Notes: generated from the sequence alone by a model not told the origin. A stretch of 15,363 nucleotides of DNA from Rhodospirillaceae bacterium UBA6219 (GCA_002435715.1 DISD01000009.1:1-15363); one strand, 5' to 3'. Counted from the stretch's first letter, positions 6,124 through 13,626 are shown. A program made the numbers and translations.

Positions 6124-7305
6124 ATGACCGCGCCATCGCGATTGATGGTTATTATCCTGGGCGTGTTCACCGCCCTGGCGCCTTTGGCCATCGACATGTA
6201 TCTGCCGGCGCTGCCGGTGATCCAAACCGACTTCGCCGCCACCTCGGCACAAGCCCAGATCACCTTGGCCGCCTTCCTGGCCGGCTTCGCCTTTGGTCCG
6301 GCACTGTACGGCCCCATTTCCGACGGCTGGGGCCGCAAGCTGCCGCTTTATGGCGGACTGGGCTTTTATACCCTGGCGTCGCTGGCCTGCGTGTTGGCCA
6401 CCGACATCGAGACCTTCACCATCGCCCGTTTCGTCCAGGCCATCGGCGCCTGTGCCGGCGGCGTCATCGGCCGCGCCATGGTGCGCGACGTCTATCCGCC
6501 CCAGGACATGCAGCGGGCCTATGCCTCGTTGATGCTGGTCATGGGCGGCGCCCCCATCGTCGCCCCCATCCTGGGCGGGGCGTTGATCGGCTGGTTCGGC
6601 TGGCGCTCGATCTTCGTCACCCAGGCGGTGCTGGGCGGGTTGTGTCTGGTGCTGCTGCATTTCTGGCTGAAGGAAAGCCACCCGCCCCATCTGCGTCGTC
6701 GCGTCGGCGTGTTGGGCGCCCTGGTGTCTTACGGCCGGTTGCTGGTGGACCGCTCGTTCATGGGCTACGCCCTGGCCGGGTCGTTCGGCATGGCCGGGCT
6801 GTTCACCTATATTTCCGGCTCGCCCTTCGTCTTCATCCAGTATCACCACGTGCCGCTGGACCAATTCGGCTGGTTCTTCGGCGCCAATGCCTTCGGCTTC
6901 ATCGTCGCCGGTCAGTTGAACGGCCGCGCCCTGGGCAAACTGGACCGCCACAAGGTGCTGGTAGTGGCGCAAGTGGCACAGATCGGCCTGTCCGCCTTGT
7001 TGCTGGCCATCGCCGCCACCGATTTCGCCGGTCTGGCCGCCTTCTCCCCCGCCTTGTTCCTGACCATCGCCTGCATCGGCTTCATCGCCCCCAATTCCTC
7101 GGTCCTGGTGATGGCACCACGGGGCGGCGCGGTGGCCGGCACCGCCTCGGCCTTGATGGGCATGCTGCAATTCGCCATCGGCGCCGGCGCCTCGGCCCTG
7201 GTCGGCCTGCTGCACGCCCATTCCGCCGTGCCCATGGCGGCGGTGATGCTGGGCTTCGCCCTGCTGGGACCGCTGTCCCTGCGGATGTTGCCCAAGGAAG
7301 CCTAA
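6124..7305 (+). CDS. Bcr/CflA-family MFS drug exporter
   Basis: A 393-residue inner-membrane protein with about 12 hydrophobic segments, of the major facilitator superfamily DHA1 type. Diagnostic of the Bcr/CflA group are ALAPLAIDMYLPALPVI at 17-33, motif A GPISDGWGRK at 63-72, and the TM4 arginine region RFVQAIGACAGGVIGRAMVRD at 102-122. Relatives are proton-driven exporters of bicyclomycin, sulfonamide or chloramphenicol and of small metabolites; the substrate here is unknown. ATG 6124 follows a GAGATGAAG sequence; the ATG at 6117 is out of frame and closes at once. The stop (7303-7305) overlaps the stop of the convergent GGDEF gene and no terminator separates them. Confidence 0.9.
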   Translation: MTAPSRLMVIILGVFTALAPLAIDMYLPALPVIQTDFAATSAQAQITLAAFLAGFAFGPALYGPISDGWGRKLPLYGGLGFYTLASLACVLATDIETFTIARFVQAIGACAGGVIGRAMVRDVYPPQDMQRAYASLMLVMGGAPIVAPILGGALIGWFGWRSIFVTQAVLGGLCLVLLHFWLKESHPPHLRRRVGVLGALVSYGRLLVDRSFMGYALAGSFGMAGLFTYISGSPFVFIQYHHVPLDQFGWFFGANAFGFIVAGQLNGRALGKLDRHKVLVVAQVAQIGLSALLLAIAATDFAGLAAFSPALFLTIACIGFIAPNSSVLVMAPRGGAVAGTASALMGMLQFAIGAGASALVGLLHAHSAVPMAAVMLGFALLGPLSLRMLPKEA

Positions 7306-8033
7306 AATATTCCCCGTCGGTTGCGGTCGGCGGCGGCCACCGCCTGTTCCGCCCCTTCACCCGCCTGCAACACATGCAGGCCGCAGGCCGGCTGCAAGGG
7401 GATGCGCTGGCCCAGCCACTGGAAGGGCGGATCGCCCATATGGTTCAGGATCTCGTCCAGCTTGGTCCGGGCGTTGACGTCGTCCGAACCGGGCATCAGC
7501 AGGGCGAAATCCGACCCGCCCAGACAGCCGACAATATCGGTATTGCGCAAGGCCCCGATGATGGTGGCGCAGATATGGCGCAACGCCCCTTCACCGGCGG
7601 CCAGACCGTGCAATTGCCGCAGCGCCTCGATGCCGGCGACCTGGATCAAGGCGACCACGCCATGCCCGCCCCCCGACAGGAAGACATCGGTTTCGCGCAT
7701 GAAGGCGCGCCGGGTCAAGCACGGGACCACCGAATGCCGGTCGGCCTGGTTTTCCAGCCAGGCCTGCCGACGGTCGTTCTGGCGCTCTTTCCAGCGCAGC
7801 CGTTCCAGTTCCGACAGCAAAGGCAACAGCGCTTGCAAGACTTGGGAGGAAAGCTGATCGGCCGGCAGCCCCAGCACCGAGGCGGCATCGTCGGGATTGT
7901 GGGGAAGCTTCTGCCCCGGCGCCTCGTAGGCATGAGGCGGCAAATGCCGCCTTTGGCCTTCGGGGAAGTCACGCCCCAAAGCCTGGATCATGTTGGTCGG
8001 CCGCACCCGTTCCGTGCGATAATCGTCGCTCAT
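7302..8033 (-). CDS. Degenerate GGDEF-domain protein
   Basis: A 243-residue soluble protein. Residues 1-100 have no domain I recognise (a basic, proline-containing N-terminus, then a helical LSSQVLQALLPLLSELERLRWKE stretch at 61-83). Residues 104-243 follow the GGDEF (diguanylate cyclase) layout: start LTRRAFMRETD, LIQVAGIEALRQLHGLAAGEGALRHI, then RNTDIVGCLGGSDFALLMPG. The signature is GGSDF (172-176) instead of GGDEF/GGEEF, so the first metal-binding acidic residue is replaced by serine. The LIDLD-like strand is LIQVA, so the first metal aspartate is also lost. Catalysis is therefore unlikely, and a c-di-GMP-sensing or protein-binding role is possible. I chose ATG 8033 (G-rich GGGGGC upstream) over the start at 8096, whose extra 21 residues look like promoter sequence. 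It is divergent from purE. Confidence 0.78.
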   Translation of the reverse strand: MSDDYRTERVRPTNMIQALGRDFPEGQRRHLPPHAYEAPGQKLPHNPDDAASVLGLPADQLSSQVLQALLPLLSELERLRWKERQNDRRQAWLENQADRHSVVPCLTRRAFMRETDVFLSGGGHGVVALIQVAGIEALRQLHGLAAGEGALRHICATIIGALRNTDIVGCLGGSDFALLMPGSDDVNARTKLDEILNHMGDPPFQWLGQRIPLQPACGLHVLQAGEGAEQAVAAADRNRRGIF

Positions 8034-8090
8034 GACGCCCCCGGTTTCTTCCGGATTCTGACGCACAGCATAGCATAAGCAAAGCAATGC

Positions 8091-8118
8091 TTGCACGCGT
8101 TCCGCCGATTTCTATAAT
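8091..8118 (+). promoter_or_regulatory. sigma70 promoter of purEK
   Basis: TTGCAC (8091-8096), a 16-base spacer and a perfect TATAAT (8113-8118). The expected start near 8125 leaves a leader of about 25 bases before purE at 8151, too short for a riboswitch. This is the best promoter match in the window. Confidence 0.8.
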
Positions 8119-8150
8119 CCCTGCTTTTCCTGGCCGGGAAACAGACGGAA

Positions 8151-8666
8151 ATGAGCGAAAAAACCGCCCTTGTCGGCATCATCATGGGGAGCCAGTCGGA
8201 CTGGGAGACCATGCGTCACGCCGTCGAAATCCTTGCCGAACTGGGCGTCGCCTACGAAACCCGCGTGGTTTCCGCCCACCGCACCCCCAAGCGCCTGTAC
8301 GATTACGCCAGCAGCGCCAAGGGCCGCGGGCTCAAGGTCATCATCGCCGGGGCCGGCGGCGCCGCCCACCTGCCGGGCATGGCGGCGGCGATGACCTGCC
8401 TGCCGGTGCTGGGCGTGCCGGTGGAAAGCCGGGTGCTGAAAGGCGTCGACAGCCTTCATTCCATCGTCCAGATGCCCGGCGGCGTACCGGTGGGCACCTT
8501 GGCCATCGGCAAGGCCGGCGCCACCAATGCCGGCCTGTTGGCCGCTTCCATCATCGCCTTGATGGACCCGGCCCTGGCCCAGCGTCTGGAAGACTGGCGC
8601 CAGCGCCAGACCGATTCCGTGGCCGAAAAGCCGGTCGATCCCGAAAACCCCCATCTGATCGTCTGA
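8151..8666 (+). CDS. purE: N5-carboxyaminoimidazole ribonucleotide mutase (PurE)
   Basis: A 171-residue class I PurE. It isomerises N5-CAIR to CAIR in de novo purine synthesis and works directly after PurK; the family forms octamers. Visible motifs: GIIMGSQSDWETM (9-21), SAHRTP (41-46) with the catalytic histidine H43, AGAGGAAHLPGM (66-77), and LPVLGVPVESRVLKGVDSL (84-102). Length is normal. The ATG at 8151 is preceded by GGGAAACAGACGGAA, an average ribosome site. It is first in a two-gene operon with purK (7-base gap), driven by the promoter at 8091-8118. The presence of purK confirms the bacterial two-step route rather than class II direct carboxylation. Confidence 0.97.
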   Translation: MSEKTALVGIIMGSQSDWETMRHAVEILAELGVAYETRVVSAHRTPKRLYDYASSAKGRGLKVIIAGAGGAAHLPGMAAAMTCLPVLGVPVESRVLKGVDSLHSIVQMPGGVPVGTLAIGKAGATNAGLLAASIIALMDPALAQRLEDWRQRQTDSVAEKPVDPENPHLIV

Positions 8667-8673
8667 GACAAGC

Positions 8674-9756
8674 ATGACCAGCGCACCTTTGGCCCCCGGC
8701 GGCACCATCGGCATCATCGGCGGCGGCCAGTTGGGCCGCATGGCGGCTTTGGCGGCGGCTCGGCTGGGCTATCGCGTCCATGTCTTCACCCCGGAAGCCG
8801 ACAGCCCCACCCAACAGGTGGCGGCAGCGGCCACGGTGGCCGCCTATGACGATCTGGCGGCGCTGGAAGCCTTTGCCAAGGCCGTCGACGTGGTCACCTT
8901 CGAGTTCGAGAACGTGCCGGCCCTGTCGGTCAAGCTGTTGACCTCGCTGGTGCCGGTCCGACCGTCGTGGAAGGTGCTGGAAGTGGCCCAGGACCGTATC
9001 AGCGAAAAAAGCTTCTTCAACGGTATCGGCATCGCCACCGCGCCGTGGGCGGAAATCAATTCCCTGGCTGATCTGGAAGCGGCGGTGGACCGCATCGGCC
9101 GTCCGGCGGTGCTGAAGACCACGCGTCTGGGCTATGACGGCAAGGGGCAGGTGAAGATCGGCCCCAAGACCGATCTGGCCGAAGCCTGGGCCGGCATGGA
9201 CGGCGCGTCGGCGGTGCTGGAAGGCTTCATCGACTTCGCCGGTGAAATCTCGGTCATCGTCGCCCGTGGTCTGGACGGCGTGTGCGCCACCTTCGACCCG
9301 GCGTGGAACGTCCACACCAACCACATCTTGGACACCACCACCATCCCCGCCCCCATTTCCGCCCCCTTGGGCGAACGGGCCATGCAGGTGGCGTTGAAGG
9401 CGGCCGAGGAACTGGAACTGGTCGGCCTGTTGGCGGTGGAAATGTTCGTCACCAAGTCAGGCGACGTGCTGGTCAACGAAATGGCGCCGCGCCCGCACAA
9501 TTCCGGGCATTGGACCATGGATGCCTGCGTCACCGACCAGTTCGAACAATTCATCCGCGCCGTCTGCGGTCTGCCGCTGGGCAGCCCCGAGCGTCATTCC
9601 GACGCGGTGATGACCAATCTGATCGGTTCCGACGTCGATCGCTGGCTGGATTTCCTGAAGGAACCGGGCGCCAAACTGCACCTGTACGGCAAGGCCGAGG
9701 CGCGTTCCGGCCGCAAGATGGGCCACGTCACCCGCATCGCCCCGCGTCAAAGCTGA
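8674..9756 (+). CDS. purK: N5-carboxyaminoimidazole ribonucleotide synthase (PurK)
   Basis: A 360-residue ATP-grasp enzyme that makes N5-CAIR from AIR, bicarbonate and ATP; PurE then converts the product. Domains: an N-terminal pre-ATP-grasp Rossmann fold with TIGIIGGGQLGRM (11-23) and FEFENVP (76-82); the ATP-grasp domain with LKTTRLGYDGKGQ (147-159), EGFIDFAGEISVIVAR (183-198) and metal-binding acids E256 and E269 in NEMAPRPHNSGHWT (268-281); and a C-terminal domain with LHLYGKAEARSGRKMGHV. Length is typical. It begins 7 bases after purE, so the two are cotranscribed and perhaps translationally coupled. No clear terminator follows. Confidence 0.97.
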   Translation: MTSAPLAPGGTIGIIGGGQLGRMAALAAARLGYRVHVFTPEADSPTQQVAAAATVAAYDDLAALEAFAKAVDVVTFEFENVPALSVKLLTSLVPVRPSWKVLEVAQDRISEKSFFNGIGIATAPWAEINSLADLEAAVDRIGRPAVLKTTRLGYDGKGQVKIGPKTDLAEAWAGMDGASAVLEGFIDFAGEISVIVARGLDGVCATFDPAWNVHTNHILDTTTIPAPISAPLGERAMQVALKAAEELELVGLLAVEMFVTKSGDVLVNEMAPRPHNSGHWTMDACVTDQFEQFIRAVCGLPLGSPERHSDAVMTNLIGSDVDRWLDFLKEPGAKLHLYGKAEARSGRKMGHVTRIAPRQS

Positions 9757-9869
9757 GCAACAACATACCGAAATCATAATTCCTGATTGACGCCTCCCCG
9801 CCCGATACGGGATTTTGGCAGCGGCCGCATCACAAGACGGCCCGCCAAAAACAAATGGGAGAGTCCAAC

Positions 9870-10304
9870 ATGTCGTCGCGTCAGATCAAGGACGTCATCA
9901 AGAACCAATCCGTGGTCGCCCTGCCCCACACCGCCACCGTCCGTCAGGCGGCTTTGGAAATGGCGAAGCGTAAGATCGGCGCCATCGTCATCGTCGACGA
10001 CGGTGTCCTGGCCGGCATCTTCACCGAACGCGACGGCCTGTTCCGGGTCCTGGCCGAAGGCCGCGACCCCGACACCACCACCTTGGATCAGGTGATGTCG
10101 TCGAAATTGTCCACCATCGCCCCGGACCGGCCGTTGCTGCACGCGCTGCACATCATGCACGACCACGGGTTCCGCCACATGCCGGTGGTCCAAGGCGGCA
10201 AGCCGGTGGGCATGCTGTCCATCCGCGACGCGTTGGATTACGAATTGGTTCATTTCGTCAAAGAGATTGAAAAGAAGGAAGCGTTGACCGAGATCATACG
10301 CTGA
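9870..10304 (+). CDS. Two-CBS-domain protein
   Basis: A 144-residue soluble protein made of a tandem CBS pair (Bateman module). CBS1 covers about 10-62 (VVALPHTATVRQAALEMAKRK, then VLAGIFTERD). CBS2 covers about 74-128 (QVMSSKLSTIAPDRPLLHAL, then GMLSIRD). Such pairs usually bind adenine nucleotides; no attached enzyme or transporter domain is present, so the partner is unknown. The C-terminus is charged (KEIEKKEALTEIIR). I chose ATG 9870 because GGGAG (9857-9861) lies 8 bases upstream; the in-frame ATG at 9855 overlaps that ribosome site. It follows purK after 113 bases. A TTGACG at 9787-9792 has no good -10 partner. Confidence 0.9.
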   Translation: MSSRQIKDVIKNQSVVALPHTATVRQAALEMAKRKIGAIVIVDDGVLAGIFTERDGLFRVLAEGRDPDTTTLDQVMSSKLSTIAPDRPLLHALHIMHDHGFRHMPVVQGGKPVGMLSIRDALDYELVHFVKEIEKKEALTEIIR

Positions 10305-10349
10305 AGGGCCGGGGTCCGTTACAATTCGGCGAAAGCCTGCGATTGGTCG

Positions 10350-10378
10350 TTGACGTGCCCCCACCCCGCCCGTTGTAT
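10350..10378 (+). promoter_or_regulatory. Candidate sigma70 promoter of the DedA gene
   Basis: TTGACG (10350-10355), a 17-base C-rich spacer and TTGTAT (10373-10378). The -35 is good and the -10 is mediocre. It lies 34 bases upstream of the DedA start at 10412. Confidence 0.45.
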
Positions 10379-10411
10379 TGCACGTTCTGTCGCCAAGGAT
10401 GATTGGTACCG

Positions 10412-11155
10412 ATGTCGTCAAAGCTCCGTCGCGTTTTAATCGCCCTTGGCGCCTTGGTCCTGATCGCCGCTATCGCGGCCTTGGTGACGGCCCTGAACAA
10501 GCTGGGGTCGCCGGCCCAGGTCCTGGACCTGATCCTGACCGAATACGGCTTTTTGCTGTATCCCACCATCTTGGTGTGGACCTTCGTCGAGGGCGAGACG
10601 GTGGTGCTGATCGCCGGCATCATCGCCTCGGAAGGCAGTTACAAAATCAACGTGGAGATGATCGCCTTGGCCGCCTTTTGCGGCAGCTTCGCCGGCGACC
10701 AGCTTTATTATTACATCGGCCGGCGATACGGCACGCCGCTGTTGAACCGCTGGCCGACCCTGGGATCGAAAATCGACTGGGCCTTCCAGTTGGTCAAAAC
10801 CCACCCGACCTTGTTCATCCTGTCCTTCCGTTTCATCTATGGCGTGCGCAACATCGCGCCTTTCGTCATCGGCATCGCCGGCATCAACCGCCTGCGCTAT
10901 CTGTTTCTGAACGCCATCGCCGCCATCATCTGGGCCCACAGCTTCGCCTGGGGCGGCTTCTTCCTGGGACAGGTGCTGGAAGATTGGCTGGGCGACCACA
11001 AATGGAAGATCCTGGGCACCTTCATCACCATCATCGCGTCGGTGGCGCTTTACGGCTATCTGAACCAGAAGCGCCGTCTGCGCGCCTTGCAGGCCAAGGA
11101 GCAGGCAGAAGGCGTCTGCCAGACCCAAGCTGCCCCTCAGAAATCCGAAGAATAA
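10412..11155 (+). CDS. DedA-family inner membrane protein
   Basis: A 247-residue multi-pass membrane protein of the DedA/VTT (SNARE-associated) family. Some members have been shown to be undecaprenyl-phosphate or phospholipid transporters, needed for envelope integrity. Visible: an N-terminal hydrophobic segment (8-27), the re-entrant region VWTFVEGETVVLIAGIIAS with acids E60 and E62 (55-73), GDQLYYYIGRRYG (95-107), and FRFIYGVRNIAPFVIG (139-154). R140 and R146 keep the six-residue spacing of the essential arginines R130/R136 of E. coli YqjA/YghB. The C-terminus is basic, then polar. I start at ATG 10412; the in-frame TTG at 10403 is too close to the AAGGA site, while ATG 10412 lies 12 bases from it, so the start is not certain. 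Confidence 0.9.
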   Translation: MSSKLRRVLIALGALVLIAAIAALVTALNKLGSPAQVLDLILTEYGFLLYPTILVWTFVEGETVVLIAGIIASEGSYKINVEMIALAAFCGSFAGDQLYYYIGRRYGTPLLNRWPTLGSKIDWAFQLVKTHPTLFILSFRFIYGVRNIAPFVIGIAGINRLRYLFLNAIAAIIWAHSFAWGGFFLGQVLEDWLGDHKWKILGTFITIIASVALYGYLNQKRRLRALQAKEQAEGVCQTQAAPQKSEE

Positions 11156-11194
11156 AAACAAAACGCCACCGCCCCCAACGGGAACGGTGGCGTT
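11156..11194 (-). terminator. Strong intrinsic terminator of the alcohol dehydrogenase gene
   Basis: A perfect 10-bp stem (11162-11171 with 11185-11194, AACGCCACCG/CGGTGGCGTT), 13-base loop. On the minus strand it is followed by TTTTGTTTTTATT. On the plus strand it is followed by GCTCAATGCC with no T-run, so it serves the minus-strand unit and at best weakly the DedA gene. Confidence 0.88.
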
Positions 11195-11208
11195 GCTCAA
11201 TGCCTGAC

Positions 11209-11218
11209 GGGGGGGGGG
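11209..11218. repeat. G10 homopolymer beside the adh stop codon
   Basis: Ten consecutive Gs on the plus strand directly abut the dehydrogenase stop codon (11219-11221), lying just outside the coding frame. This is the longest homopolymer I noticed in the window. Confidence 0.9.
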
Positions 11219-12268
11219 TCATCCCATCGTCGCGATGTCCATGACGAAGCGGTACTTCACATCGCTTTTCAGCATGCGTTCATAGGCGTCGTCCACATCT
11301 TGGGCACGGATCATCTCGATATCGGCGGTGATGCCCTTGGCGGCGCAGAAATCCAGCATTTCCTGGGTTTCCGGCAGACCGCCGATCAACGATCCGGCAA
11401 TGGCCTTGCGGCCCAGAATCAGGTTGAACACGGTGGGCGCCGGGTGCGGATGTTCCGGTGCGCCCACCAGACACATGGTGGCGTCGCGCTTCAGCAGCAC
11501 CAGATAGGCATCCAGGTTGTGGCTGGCCCCCACGGTGTCCAAGATGAAGTCGAAGCTGCCGGCATGCTGGGCCATGTCGTCGGGATTCTTGGAAATGACC
11601 ACCTCGTCGGCCCCCAGCTTCAGGGCATCCTGACGCTTGGTTTCGGACGTGGTGAAGGCCACGGTATGCGCCCCCATGGCGTGGGCCAGCTTGATCCCCA
11701 TATGGCCCAAACCGCCGATGCCGACGATCCCCACCTTCTTGCCCGGACCGGCGCCCCAGTGGCGTAACGGCGAATAGGTGGTGATGCCGGCGCACAAAAG
11801 CGGCGCCACCGCCGCCAATTGTTCCTGCGGGTGGGTGATCTTCAGGACAAAGCGTTCATGCACCACGATGCGCTGGGAATAGCCGCCCAAGGTATGGCCC
11901 GGCGCGTCCGGGGTGGCGGAATTGTAGGTCCCGGTCCAACCGTTCTCGCAGAATTGTTCCAGCCCTTCGTCGCAGGACGGGCAGGTCTGGCACGAATCCA
12001 CCAGACAGCCGACGCCCACTACGTCGCCCACCTTGTAGCGGGTCACATGACCGCCCACCGCCGAGACATGGCCGACGATCTCGTGGCCGGGAACGCAGGG
12101 GTAAAGGGTGCCGCCCCATTCCGAACGGACCTGATGCAGGTCGGAATGGCAGATGCCGCAATAGGCGATCTCGATCTGCACGTCATGGGGCCCCGGCGCA
12201 CGGCGGGTGATGTCCATGGCTTCAAGCTTCTTGTCGGCGGCTTTGGCGCCAAAGGCTTTGGTCGTCAT
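11219..12268 (-). CDS. Zinc-dependent alcohol dehydrogenase (YahK/CAD-like)
   Basis: A 349-residue medium-chain dehydrogenase/reductase. It most likely reduces aldehydes to alcohols with NADPH in the cytosol, like E. coli YahK and cinnamyl-alcohol dehydrogenases. Catalytic zinc ligands are C40 (CGICHSDLH), H62 with E63 (PGHEIVGHV) and C159 (PLLCAGITTYSPL). The structural zinc is held by C93, C96, C99 and C107. The cofactor loop is VGIVGIGGLGHMGIKLA (179-195), followed by FTTSETKRQDALKLGADEVV as in NADPH-preferring members. Length is normal. The ATG at 12268 has AAGGA about 10 bases upstream and lies 4 bases after the stop of the MFS remnant. It is the last gene of a minus-strand unit that starts with the aldo/keto reductase. 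Confidence 0.93.
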   Translation of the reverse strand: MTTKAFGAKAADKKLEAMDITRRAPGPHDVQIEIAYCGICHSDLHQVRSEWGGTLYPCVPGHEIVGHVSAVGGHVTRYKVGDVVGVGCLVDSCQTCPSCDEGLEQFCENGWTGTYNSATPDAPGHTLGGYSQRIVVHERFVLKITHPQEQLAAVAPLLCAGITTYSPLRHWGAGPGKKVGIVGIGGLGHMGIKLAHAMGAHTVAFTTSETKRQDALKLGADEVVISKNPDDMAQHAGSFDFILDTVGASHNLDAYLVLLKRDATMCLVGAPEHPHPAPTVFNLILGRKAIAGSLIGGLPETQEMLDFCAAKGITADIEMIRAQDVDDAYERMLKSDVKYRFVMDIATMG

Positions 12269-12272
12269 TGGT

Positions 12273-12549
12273 TCAATGTCCTTGTTTCGGTGATGGAGAG
12301 GCCCGGACCACCCAGGTCAGGGCCAAAATCAGCAGCGACAGCCCCAGGGACAGGCCTTGGCCGATTCCATGGTTGGCCACCCAAGCCAACCACAGCAAAC
12401 CGACCAGGGTGATGGACATCCCCGTGGCCAGTAATTGGGAATTCCCCATGGCCCGGGTCAAGCGGGGCACCAGCAAGCAGGCCGCCGAAAGACAGGGTAT
12501 AGGCGCTGTGGCCCCAGGACAGGGGGCTGGCGGAAAAGCCCAAGCTGTC
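12273..12549 (-). pseudogene. Decayed MFS transporter remnant
   Basis: This 277-base stretch between the aldo/keto reductase and adh reads as transporter sequence in two frames on the minus strand. In one frame, about 12549-12469, it gives DSLGFSASPLSWGHSAYTLS then FGGLLAG, which resembles the TM1-TM2 region of 14-TM (DHA2/EmrB-type) exporters (LGFS..LSWV..AYTL.FGGLLLL). From about 12476 a frame one base away continues as LLVPRLTRAMGNSQLLATGM then SITLVGLLWLAWVANHGIGQ then GLSLGLSLLILALTWVVRAS, two hydrophobic helices, ending at TGA 12275-12273. An intact exporter has 450-500 residues, so most of the gene is gone and a frameshift separates the remains. An alternative is an unrelated 58-residue two-helix membrane protein from ATG 12449, but that has no ribosome site. 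The family match is from memory. Confidence 0.5.
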
Positions 12550-12557
12550 GCGGGGCT

Positions 12558-13550
12558 TCAACGATCGATCAACTTCATGAAGTGGGCGGGATAACGATCG
12601 CCCTGCAAGACGATACCAGACATCGCCTGTTCCAAGGATTGCAGGTCCTGGGCCGACAATTCCACCCCGGCGGCGCCCAAATTCTCCTCCAGACGATGCA
12701 GCTTGGTGGTGCCGGGAATGGGCACGATCCACGGCTTTTGCGCCAGCAGCCAGGCGATGGCCACCTGGGCTTTGGTGGCGTTCTTGGTGGCGGCCATGTC
12801 ACCCAAAACTTCGACCACCGACAAATTGGCCTGAATGGATGCGGCCGACAGACGCGGCACCTGACTGCGGAAATCCGTGGCCTCGAATTGGGTGTCGGTG
12901 GTGATGGAACCGGTCAAGAAGCCCTTTCCCAACGGGCTGAAGGGGACAAAGCCGATGCCCAATTCCTCAAGAAGCGGCAGGATCTCCGCTTCGGGTTCAC
13001 GCCAGAACAGCGAATATTCGCTTTGCAGGGCGGTGACCGGCTGCACCGCATGGGCGCGACGGATGGTCTTCGCCCCGGCCTCGGACAGGCCGAAATGCTT
13101 GACCTTGCCCTGATTGATCAAATCCTTGACGGTGCCGGCCACGTCTTCGATGGGCACGTCGGGATCGACACGGTGCTGATACAGCAGATCGATGCAGTCC
13201 ACCCGCAAACGCCGCAAAGACGCTTCGACGACGTCGCGGATATGGTCGGGACGGCTGTTCAGCCCACCGATCTTGCCGCCTTGCGGATCGGTCACGAAAC
13301 CGAATTTGGTGGCGATGACCACTTGGTCGCGGAACGGCGCCAGGGCCTCGCCCACCACCTCTTCATTGGTGAAGGGACCATAGATTTCGGCGGTGTCGAA
13401 AAAGCTCACGCCCTTGTCGAAGGCGGCACGGATCAGCGCAATGGCCTGGCTGCGTTCCGTCGCCGGACCATAGCCGAAATTCAGCCCCATGCAGCCCAGA
13501 CCGATGGCCGAGACTTCCAACCCACTGCTTCCCAGAAATCGTTTTTGCAT
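12558..13550 (-). CDS. Aldo/keto reductase (AKR13/YakC-like)
   Basis: A 330-residue TIM-barrel NADPH-dependent oxidoreductase that reduces aldehydes or ketones. The catalytic tetrad is visible as D52 (FFDTAEIYG), Y57, K82 (IATKFGF) and H126 (LLYQHRVDP). The C-terminal cofactor segment IPGTTKLHRLEENLGA is present. Length and the N-terminal GLEVSAIGLGCMGLNFGYG fit the YajO/YakC-like group. ATG 13550 is preceded by GAGGGCGAAG, a good ribosome site. It heads a minus-strand unit with the MFS remnant and adh, and is divergent from a LysR regulator across 103 bases, the usual arrangement for a regulator and its target. Natural substrate unknown. Confidence 0.93.
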   Translation of the reverse strand: MQKRFLGSSGLEVSAIGLGCMGLNFGYGPATERSQAIALIRAAFDKGVSFFDTAEIYGPFTNEEVVGEALAPFRDQVVIATKFGFVTDPQGGKIGGLNSRPDHIRDVVEASLRRLRVDCIDLLYQHRVDPDVPIEDVAGTVKDLINQGKVKHFGLSEAGAKTIRRAHAVQPVTALQSEYSLFWREPEAEILPLLEELGIGFVPFSPLGKGFLTGSITTDTQFEATDFRSQVPRLSAASIQANLSVVEVLGDMAATKNATKAQVAIAWLLAQKPWIVPIPGTTKLHRLEENLGAAGVELSAQDLQSLEQAMSGIVLQGDRYPAHFMKLIDR

Positions 13551-13607
13551 CTTCGCCCTCGAATTCGGGTTTTCGTTGCCTGGGACTCTAGGCGTGTCGA
13601 CACAAGA

Positions 13608-13626
13608 TGATTAGACTGCTTAATCA
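13608..13626. promoter_or_regulatory. LysR-type operator between the AKR and LysR genes
   Basis: TGATTA (13608-13613), 7 bases, TAATCA (13621-13626): a perfect 6-bp inverted repeat containing the T-N11-A core of LysR-type binding sites. It lies 27 bases ahead of the LysR start and 57 bases ahead of the AKR start, where it could serve autoregulation and activation of the divergent genes. A second palindrome GTGTCGACAC lies at 13594-13603. Confidence 0.65.

Noticed and set aside
8034..8096. Longer start of the GGDEF protein at 8096
   Set aside because: The extra 21 residues (MQALLCLCYAVRQNPEETGG...) are unlike the domain and overlap promoter-like DNA; ATG 8033 is a better start.
9823..9842. 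Hairpin GGCCG/CGGCC between purK and the CBS gene as a terminator
   Set aside because: The stem is only five base pairs with a ten-base loop and no T-run on either strand at the right place.
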